In this document: piece after piece, positions 57,114-64,000 of the stretch | Layout: the number at the start of each line of letters is the position of its first letter | Position numbering within the stretch: position 1 is the stretch's first letter | DNA from: Isoetes taiwanensis | Taxonomy: Eukaryota; Streptophyta; Lycopodiopsida; Isoetales; Isoetaceae | Length of the DNA: 64,000 bases | Direction: 5' to 3' | NCBI GenBank assembly: GCA_021234155.1 | Contig: JAJEKV010000143.1 | Coordinates: forward strand, 885,358 to 949,357 | The notes under the pieces: model-generated | Database searches by the model: none | The model's input: only the letters and a program-made list of their open reading frames with translations | Told to the model about the DNA's origin: nothing | Translations under genes and position numbers: made by a program

Positions 57114-57257
57114 TTCAGATGTAGAGATCTATATTCACCCAAACATAATTGGATCCACATTATACAAGATTTCTTGCAGTAGCGCATGAGGTGTATGTTT
57201 GTTAAGGAGTGACACTTCTATTCAGATTCATAAACTCCAGAATGTAGCCAACAGTGA

Positions 57258-57320
57258 AAGCCAGCAGGTGTTCGTCCTCATGGGGCCATTGAGCCAGCAG
57301 GTGTTCGTCCTCATGGGGCT
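57258..57320 (+). repeat. Tandem duplication of 38 bp
   Basis: GCCAGCAGGTGTTCGTCCTC followed by ATGGGGC occurs twice in a row. Confidence 0.8.
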
Positions 57321-57504
57321 TTTTTGCTGCCGAATATCACATTTTGCAAAAGCAGACCACTTTCCAAATACTCACAAGATCATTTTTTATCAATCTGTCT
57401 TTGGCTTTTCGACCAAATATAATTCAATAATTTACAGATTTGTTCGTGTCTGCTCCTTATGGAGTGGAAGTATTAGTTTTCTGATCTTGCTTTTAATTGT
57501 TGTT

Positions 57505-59070
57505 TGTGACATCCCCTACTCGTATACGGTGCACTCACCGTATACAAACAGGAGTTCATCCCCCATACCAGCTCCATGCCGATACAGGGCCCTCCACATA
57601 ACACTGCAACCATGACGGGTTCCAGCGGGAAGAGTGGAGGGGTCATTTTACCCCGTCTCCCTCAGGGCCTACCTAGCTGTGGAAGCGTAAACATACATGT
57701 CAGTATACAAGAGCAACATATATCCACCTCGAGGGGTGGTACATCACATCTGCATAGACAATGATCAGCACAATGCATATGGGAAATCCTACCCGAGGCT
57801 CAGACTCGAAGGGACGACTGACAGCTTGGGTCTCCAGAGTTCCTTGCAGACAGAATCGTGACAATGGATTGGGCTGGCATAAGAACATGGCATTGGGTTG
57901 TCCACTCCATCCGCCCCTCCTGTGCACACTTTGCAGAGTAGGTTGAAAAGTGTCGGGACCTGACTGTAGCCCGCCGGATGCATAGCCAAAAGGGCTATTC
58001 CTAAGTTGCATCTCCCCAGTTTCGATGGGGCAGGTAGGGATCACTCCCTCCAGAGATCTACATGCTGACTCAAGGTGACTAGAGGGCCACTGCCCTTATT
58101 TGACTGAACCCACTGGAAAGTGTACACCACTTCACGGGTGTCGAGCCCATGCCTTACCCACACTCAGTGGCAAGCCATTAGACCTAGTCACAATGATCCC
58201 CGGTAGGCCTTACACACCAGAGGGATCGTTCAAGAGTCAGAACACGAACCTCCTTCTTAGCCAGTCTGGCCCCTTCACCCACAACCAGGTGTGGTTCTTG
58301 TACACAGGCCGAATCTACAGTGTGCTAGAGAGGCTAATCTAGGAGCATCTACTACCAAGCTCTAGGTCTCTACCCCCCTTCCCAATACAAGGAGTTCATA
58401 GAGATACATCATCCATATATATCACAGAAGAACTAAAGAACTATATCTAATCTATATCATAGAGTTAGGTTCTTTAGTTAGAATCTGGTATCTAAGGATC
58501 TAGATGGCTGCTATGGGCAATTTAATAGGCTAAACCTACTGATTCTATGGCTAAAAGAGGGTTTAGGCTATTAAATTGACTAAATACCTGATCCTTGAGT
58601 TGCTCCTCCTGACCTTCGACCATCCTGCTGAACTGCTCGAATCAAGGGAAGCTAATGGTGCAATTCGCTCAGACAGAGTCTGGGAGGCGGTTTTGGCTCT
58701 TGAAGTAGCCAAAACAGGGCTCTAAAACCCTAGGAACGAAAATGGCCAATTTAGGGTTTCTCCTACCTAAATAGACAAGGGGGTTAGGTTAGGGTTTCCA
58801 ATTATCCCTTTAGGCATGTGGGATAATTGGGAATGGGCCCACTTGCCTTTAATGGCTAGGTGGCAAAATGTGCCCACATGGAAAGGTGTGCACCTTAATA
58901 AATGTGCACATTGGTAAATGTGCACATTAATGACAAATGCCCACCTTTGCAAGTTGCCCCCTAGGGGCTACTAGCCTGGCTACACGTCGGCGCCAGTCGG
59001 GGTGGCGTGTACGCGTGACGAGGCAGTACAGTATACGTCCTGGGACCGTATACTGTGCTGGAACGTCACA
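57505..59070 (-). repeat. 3' LTR of Gypsy element 2
   Basis: 1566 bp. On minus it starts TGTGACGTTCCAGCACAG and ends GGGGATGTCACA, with TGTGAC/GTCACA inverted ends. It carries a repeated TGTGCACATT phrase and is homologous to 7573-9214. Confidence 0.85.
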
Positions 59071-59939
59071 TTCTCCCCACCTTGAAATGATGCTGTCCGC
59101 AGCATCGTGGGTCTCCCCACCTTGGGATCTTCCTAACCTGCAATCAACTTGATACATACAATATACTACTATAATACTTACACATTAAGATTACCTTAAG
59201 GTAATATTTTTAGAACATTATTACGCCATTATTTTATGAAATAACTTATCAATTCATAACATCATTAAAACAAGTTACTCGATAATTCACTTAACATGAC
59301 AATTTAGTTTATCAAAATTATAAATTAATGTTCGAGGTACTCTTCATTCCTTGCAACACGTTCCAACAAAATTTGTGTTGCAAGTCTTCGTAGCTCGACC
59401 TCCTTGCCCTCCGGAGCGCTCTATTGGCCTGCAGGTCGACACTACGTTAGTACCATTTTAATTATTAATAAAATTTTGGTTATATGGTGACCACCCCACC
59501 TATCTACATGGATGCATGGCTAGTCTCCCGGCGTAGGAAGAGGGTGAATCTTCCATTATGGCCGTGGAGACAGCGCATATATGCCTATATGCCGCTCATG
59601 CCTACACCCTAGTTGCCCAGCGTGGAGGATAGGTCCTTCCCGTATATGGGACGTGAAGGCCAGATTCCTCCTATCAAAGCATATATGGGGCTAGAGGTGC
59701 TTTTCCTATTAATGCATTCCTCAATGACCTCCTTTCTCTCGAGGTCGTCTACTTCCGTGGAACAGAAGTAGACTTTCTAATCTACCTTCCACTCATCCAA
59801 GCGGAAACGCGGTCATGCCTACATTGACATTACACCACGCCCTAGAGATCTCCGTAGCGGTCTCATCATCGGTAACAACGCATGCAACCCATACCTAACA
59901 TAGGTTGCATGCGTAGATTAATCTTAACTACACATAGAA
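59071..59939 (-). other. 3' untranslated internal region of Gypsy element 2
   Basis: Between the chromodomain frame and the LTR. The polypurine tract AAGGTGGGGAGAA (minus) lies at 59071-59083. The remainder has no frame of interest. Confidence 0.6.
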
Positions 59940-60223
59940 TTAATCTACGCAAATCGACATGCCTGAGCCGATTTCTTCGGAGATGACCTTGTCATCCCAT
60001 TGCTCCATAAACTGTGGGTACTGCTTTAGTAGATCCTTCTTGAGTACCCATGTCACGTCTTCCACCCGCAAGTGTTTCCACTTGACCAAATATTGGAGGA
60101 ATTCTGATCTCCTTGTTTTCTTGAAAGCTTTATCAAGAATCAATTCTGGAACTATTTCCAGCTGCTCCTCCGTCATTTCCAACAACGTTGGAGTGTCCAA
60201 GACTTCGTCTGGATTTGGAGTGT
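59940..60223 (-). CDS. Chromodomain of Gypsy element 2 integrase
   Basis: Reads LDTPTLLEMTEEQLEIVPEL, then SEFLQYLVKWKHLRVEDVTW and LLKQYPQFMEQWDD, ending in a stop at 59940. The aromatic/charged chromodomain core (LVKWKHL, TW) is intact. Chromodomains direct chromovirus integration to marked chromatin. The frame continued from the integrase C-terminus at 63639-63467 before the Copia insertion. Confidence 0.85.
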
Positions 60224-60228
60224 GCTTC
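60224..60228 (+). other. Target-site duplication of the Copia element, left
   Basis: GCTTC directly before the LTR start TGATAG; repeated at 63462-63466. Confidence 0.9.
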
Positions 60229-60577
60229 TGATAGAACTAGTGCAAAACTAGCACAAACCCGCAAGATCGACTCAAGAGATAGAATAGAAGAACAAGAACG
60301 ACTCTATTGAGAAAAGCAATAGGAAATACAATCTCTACTTCTGAGCATTGCATAGTACATAACGTACAATCAATATATACAACTGGTGAGACTAAGAATA
60401 GTAGTCTACCGTTTAACCACCGCCCACTAATTACGGCACTGATTTAGGGTCGGTGCTCAGTGCTGACAAAGTGCTGCCTTCTGTACATTTCAGCACCTTC
60501 TCAGCACCTGTGTGCTAAGTGCTGAACCACTGCTGTTTCAGCACATTATGCTTAGTCAGCATATTTATATTCCAACA
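60229..60577 (-). repeat. 3' LTR of the Copia element
   Basis: + strand begins TGATAGAACTAG and ends TATTCCAACA (on minus TGTTGGAAT...CTATCA). The minus-strand PPT AAGGGAGAG lies just inside (60578-60586). Confidence 0.95.
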
Positions 60578-60613
60578 CTCTCCCTTAAATGTTGCTGACT
60601 AAGCAGAAGAAAA

Positions 60614-60960
60614 TCAGCTGAAACTAAGGCAATCCTTCTCTCCCTTCAGCTGCAATTTCTTCATACCCAAGCTCTCCTTCACATTGACGAACTTAGATCC
60701 AACTAATGGTTTGGTAAAGCCATCAGCAAACTGATCCTGTGAAGAGCAATGAACAAGTTGAGAAGATCCCATTTGGATCTGCTCACGGACAAAACACAAG
60801 TGGGTGTCAAGGTGTTTTGTCTTTGGGTGGTACTTAGCATCCTTGGCAAGGTGGATGGTACTTGTGTTGTCACACAATATAACAGCCGAGGATGGAGGTA
60901 CCTGCAGATCTGTCCACAAATGTTTAAGCCACAATAATTCCTGCATCCCAACACTGAGTG
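60614..60960 (-). CDS. Copia RNase H
   Basis: Reads EAEFKALSVGMQELLWLKHL in the adjoining frame, then VILCDNTSTIHLAKDAKYHP, KHLDTHLCFVREQIQ and QFADGFTKPL, ending in a stop at 60614. These are the characteristic Copia RNase H motifs (DNxS, KHxD, ADxFTK). It normally follows RT directly, but here it follows the integrase core. Confidence 0.9.
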
Positions 60961-61493
60961 CTTTGAATTCTGCCTCCGTTCCTCCTTTCAGCTACACCAT
61001 TTTGTGGATGAGCATAAGGAATGATTAACTGTCTTTCAATACCTTCTTCCATGAGAAACTCATCAAAGGCATTAGAAACATATTCACCTCCATTGTCACT
61101 TCTCAACTTTTTTATTACTAACCCTGTCTGCTTTTCTACTGCTGCTTTGAAGGCCTTGAACTTGCCAAGCACCTCAGATTTGCAGTGCAAAGTATACACC
61201 CAAGTGTACCTACTGAAATCATCAATCAGGGTTAAGAAATACCTCTTTCCACCTAGCGAAACATCAGGCATATAGCACAAATCAGAATGCAGCAGCTCAA
61301 GAGGTTGAGTTGCTCGATGAAGAGCCTGCTGTGGAAAAGGCTGTTGAGGTTGCTTTCCGAGATGGCACGCAGCACACTCAAGCTTGTCACATTTCAGAGA
61401 GGGAATACCTGTAACCATCTTGTTCTTGTACAAAGCATGTACAGCAGTGCCTCGAACATGACCAAAACGAGCATGCCACAGATGCTCGGCCAA
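60961..61493 (-). pseudogene. Copia integrase core, truncated
   Basis: Starts in the GAG-pre-integrase zinc finger (HLWHARFGHVRG, then CAACHLGKQ), followed by HSDLCYMPD, TLIDDFSRYTWVY, KLRSDNGGEY and NGVAERRN, so all catalytic acidic positions up to the Glu are present. The reading jumps from AERRN straight to the RNase H sequence. The rest of integrase and the whole RT (normally roughly 2 kb) are missing. Confidence 0.9.
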
Positions 61494-62034
61494 TCAAATC
61501 AAGACATACAAGACCATGTTCGGTCTTATGAACCCGAACCATCAAAGACATACAAGCCCATTCTTCGCGGCAGTCCATCGTTGCCATGAACTGCAGACTT
61601 TTCAAGTCAATTCCTTCAAGTGGATTTCTGCCCGGCCAGATAGGCTTTTGCCATTTCCGAGAACAATGTGATGGCTGTTTATCAAATTCAGCGGCCGGAC
61701 ATGATATTAGACCTGTGTCAGGGAGCAAACATGACATTCCTCACCTTACTAACTACATCACGTCCATGCAATTGAAAAGCTACAATCCTCTTTCCTGTGA
61801 TAGGAAGAGAATATCCATCACCCATCTTCACATCACCTCCAGATCGAGGTTCAAGTTGTAAAACACATCCGAATCTCCTTAAGATAAGCCGTGGGCTCCC
61901 GAGTCCAAAATCCAAATCCTTCGTAAGGTCTGGCCGCTGTAAGATTCAGATATTCAAAGATCAAAAGTGGCACACGCAACAACACTTGTCTCTCCCTTAG
62001 AGTTGACTGCTGTGCTTCTCGTGTCACTATCCTT
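61494..62034 (-). pseudogene. Copia protease region
   Basis: WILDSGA, the active-site word of Copia protease, is readable at about 61906-61890, followed by broken frames (CRNVMFAP-like near 61735). The frames to 61500 link to the integrase zinc finger. Confidence 0.6.
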
Positions 62035-62810
62035 TCAGCTTTTCTTCTTCTCTTTACAATTCGAACGGTAGTGACCCTTTTCACCACAATTCCAGCACTT
62101 GAACTCCTTGGATTTCTTACCTTCAAACTTCACATTTTCTGACTTCCTAGAGTCTTTGCTATTAGCAAACTTCTTCTTGGTGTCAGCCCGAGAAGTAGAC
62201 ACAAAATTAGCATGGTCCACTCTCCCATCCCTTTGCTTACGCACCAACTCCTCTTGTTGCGAGAATGGTTACTTTGGCTATATCAATCTTCTCCTTGTAC
62301 CCGATCTTGAAGAGATAATATCGCATGCGAAGGAGGAAGACCAACCAAGATATCTTGAATCAACTGTTTTTTCGCACAACACTCCACCAAAGAACCATGT
62401 AATCCAAGCCCATTGCTTCATCCGAGTAAGGTATCTTTGTGATGATTTAAAATCACCTAATTGGGCATGTCTCATTTTTGTTCGATCAGCATTTGAGTAG
62501 CCATACCCTTGCTATCAAGAGACTTCTCCAAATGAGACCACATCTCCTTAAACTCGAGAAAATGGTTGATTTCATGACCAATTGTCTCTTCAACCAACAT
62601 TTTGACAAGAGCACAAGCTTTACGGTTTATCCCGCCAAAGATCTGGCGACTTGGTGCTGATAAAGTCTTCATCAAACACCGCTTCCATGTCACTAAATAT
62701 CAAATAATTCACCATGAATTTCTTCCAAGCATAGTAATTATTATTAGTGAGCTTTGCATTCTGTGAGAACTTGAATGGATCCATGAATTTCTCCTGTTTT
62801 CAGCAGCCAA
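62035..62810 (-). pseudogene. Copia gag
   Basis: From about 62770 the minus strand reads KLTNNNYYAWKKFMVNYL, the usual Copia gag opening, then a broken middle, and ends with a CCHC zinc knuckle CWNCGEKGHYRSNC (62105-62065) followed by a basic tail. Several frameshifts interrupt it. Confidence 0.8.
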
Positions 62811-63100
62811 ATAGATGGTTGAGAACACAAATTCGTCACCAAACAAAGCACCCACTAGAAAAGTTGAATCTTGAATTTTGTCGCCAAAAAGGTCTTGGAA
62901 AACTCGAATCTCACACCAGAACTTGCTGGAAAATCCGAACCACTTTCCCAAAACACTTCCTCCAGGCCAAAAAGCAAGAATCTTCTCCAATGCTGCAAAT
63001 GAGATTTTCCACCAAATCTCAGCCAAAGAACTCCTGGAAACAATGGCCAGTCCAATTTGGATGCTTCTCCAATAGCTTGCTCTATTCTTCCCTCAAGAAA
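62811..63100 (-). other. Copia 5' leader
   Basis: Between the PBS and the recognisable gag start; no clear frame. The short frames on + are shadows. Confidence 0.5.
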
Positions 63101-63113
63101 GCGTCTGATACCA
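63101..63113 (-). other. Primer binding site of the Copia element
   Basis: Minus TGGTATCAGACGC directly after the 5' LTR end CTATCA; it matches the initiator-Met tRNA 3' end (usual TGGTATCAGAGC) with one change near its end. Confidence 0.9.
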
Positions 63114-63461
63114 TGATAGAACTAGTGCAAAACTAGCACAAACCCGCAAGATCGACTCAAGAGATAGAATAGAAGAACAAGAACGACTCTATTGAGAAAA
63201 GCAATAGGAAATACAATCTCTACTGAAAGCATTGCATAGTACATAACGCATAATCAATATATACAACCGTGAGACTAAGAATAGTAGTTCATCGTTTAAC
63301 CACCGCCCACTAATTACGGCATCGATTTAGGGTGAGTGCTTTCGATCTTGACAAAGTCGTCACCTTCGTACATTTCAGCACCTTCTCAAGACTGTGCTAA
63401 GTCTTGAACCATTCTTTGTTTCAAAGACATTATGCTTAGTCAGCATATTTATATTCCAACA
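63114..63461 (-). repeat. 5' LTR of the Copia element
   Basis: 348 bp, same ends as 60229-60577. The differences between the copies are clustered and mostly at CTG/CAG words. Confidence 0.95.
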
Positions 63462-63466
63462 GCTTC
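63462..63466 (+). other. Target-site duplication of the Copia element, right
   Basis: GCTTC, identical to 60224-60228. Confidence 0.9.
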
Positions 63467-64000
63467 TTCAACAAACTCACGTGGAAGACCTTGTGAATCT
63501 TTAGGTGTGCTGGCAAGTCTAGCTTGTAGGATTGATTACCTACTCTCTTGACTATTCTGAAAGGCCCAGCCCACCTTGGAGCAAGCTTCTTACAATTTCC
63601 GTCGCGAGCTTCGCACGCTTCACCTTGATCTTTTCGCACATTGTCGCCAACTTCAACTCCCTCACTGTTCGATGCTTGTCGGCGATGCTCTTCTGTCGGC
63701 TCCTTCTTTGCTAGAAGATATCCTCAAACTTCTTCCACCAACCGCGATATCGCCAACATCTGGCTGCGAAACTTCTACTTTTGACACGGGATTGTGCCAA
63801 GTGTCCGGAGTTAGGCATTGATAGCCGAAGTTGATCATAAACGCGACATTTGGGATGATTCCCGCTTGGTGCTATTGTATGCAAACTCCACCAAGTGAAT
63901 AAATTCTTCCCACATACCTTGCTTATTCCGCACATAGTTTCAGTAGCATATCCTCCAAAATCTCTGTTGGTCCGCTTCGGTTTGGCCATCCGTCGAGGAT
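63467..64000 (-). pseudogene. Gypsy element 2 integrase, C-terminal part (continues beyond window)
   Basis: From the right edge: TDGQT- and NREFGGYATE-like words with frame changes (63989-63860), EEFIHLVEFAYN, then at 63639-63467 KLAPRWAGPFRIVKRVGNQ and KLDLPAHLKIHKVFHVSLLK. This is the usual end of a chromovirus integrase before the chromodomain, which lies on the far side of the Copia insertion at 60223. Confidence 0.8.

Larger units (their letters stand above)
60229..63461 (-). mobile_element. Copia element lacking reverse transcriptase, nested in Gypsy element 2
   Basis: 3233 bp with two LTRs (349 and 348 bp), 5-bp target-site duplication GCTTC, PBS, PPT, gag, protease, a truncated integrase and RNase H. 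Orientation minus. It splits the Gypsy frame between the integrase C-terminus and the chromodomain. Confidence 0.95.
57505..64000 (-). mobile_element. Gypsy element 2 (chromovirus), interrupted by a Copia element
   Basis: The minus-strand element continues beyond the right edge. In order it shows the integrase core and C-terminus (64000-63467), a nested Copia element (60229-63461), a chromodomain (60223-59940), a 3' UTR, a polypurine tract and the 3' LTR (59070-57505). Same family as the element at 3.6-9.2 kb. The flanking 5 bp at 57500-57504 (TTGTT) would be the target-site duplication, not testable here. Confidence 0.85.

Noticed and set aside
56872-57114. 80-aa minus-strand ORF
   Set aside because: It is the antisense of the AP2/ERF domain on +.

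Overview
The window reads as nuclear DNA of a land plant. Host genes appear as short exons with plant-like introns, there is a G-patch zinc-finger gene and an AP2/ERF gene, and most of the rest is transposable elements: Ty3/Gypsy chromoviruses, a Copia element primed by initiator-Met tRNA, an L1-type LINE, two-gene DNA transposons and an HUH (Replitron-like) element. The LRR-Roc-COR gene and the HUH element make me lean weakly towards a seedless plant (fern, lycophyte or bryophyte). That is inference from memory, not proof.

Layout. 1-9.2 kb: decayed Ty3/Gypsy chromovirus on +, with protease end, RT, RNase H, integrase, chromodomain and 3' LTR. 9.8-15.5 kb: 'element 1', a transposase-like pseudogene on + facing a coiled-coil/zinc-finger ORF on -. 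16-18.2 kb: HUH Rep-like element on -. 19.48-20.25 kb: last four exons of a glycerophosphodiester phosphodiesterase (GDPD) gene on -. 20.47-20.88 kb: palindrome-rich direct repeat. 20.876-33.16 kb: one full-length LINE (about 6.56 kb) split by an 8.9-kb inversion. Putting the two junctions back restores a continuous ORF2, a second copy of the flanking repeat and a 9-bp target-site duplication. 33.23-45.15 kb: 'element 2', same family as element 1, with a 26-bp perfect terminal inverted repeat, a coiled-coil/zinc-finger/Ulp1-like ORF on + and a transposase on -, loaded with nested insertions. 45.2-47.4 kb: ZGPAT-like G-patch gene on -, a tandem duplication and a foldback cluster of GGAAACCCTTCC. 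47.7-53.4 kb: broken LRR-Roc-COR (Roco-like) gene on +, interrupted by a LINE fragment, a GGAGAA microsatellite and a foldback MITE. 56.5-57.1 kb: AP2/ERF gene with an apparent 1-nt deletion. 57.5-64 kb: second chromovirus on -, carrying a nested Copia element (60229-63461) with both LTRs, PBS, PPT and a 5-bp TSD but no reverse transcriptase.

The most notable item is the two-gene DNA transposon family (elements 1 and 2): a convergent transposase with ISDD..HDT, WSDGC..QFKS and NFFG..HGKG motifs, plus a partner protein joining a coiled coil, a C/H zinc finger and, in element 2, a Ulp1-type cysteine protease. Differences between the two Copia LTRs fall strikingly at CTG/CAG words, which suggests systematic consensus error. 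Single-base frameshifts should therefore not be taken as proof that a gene is dead.
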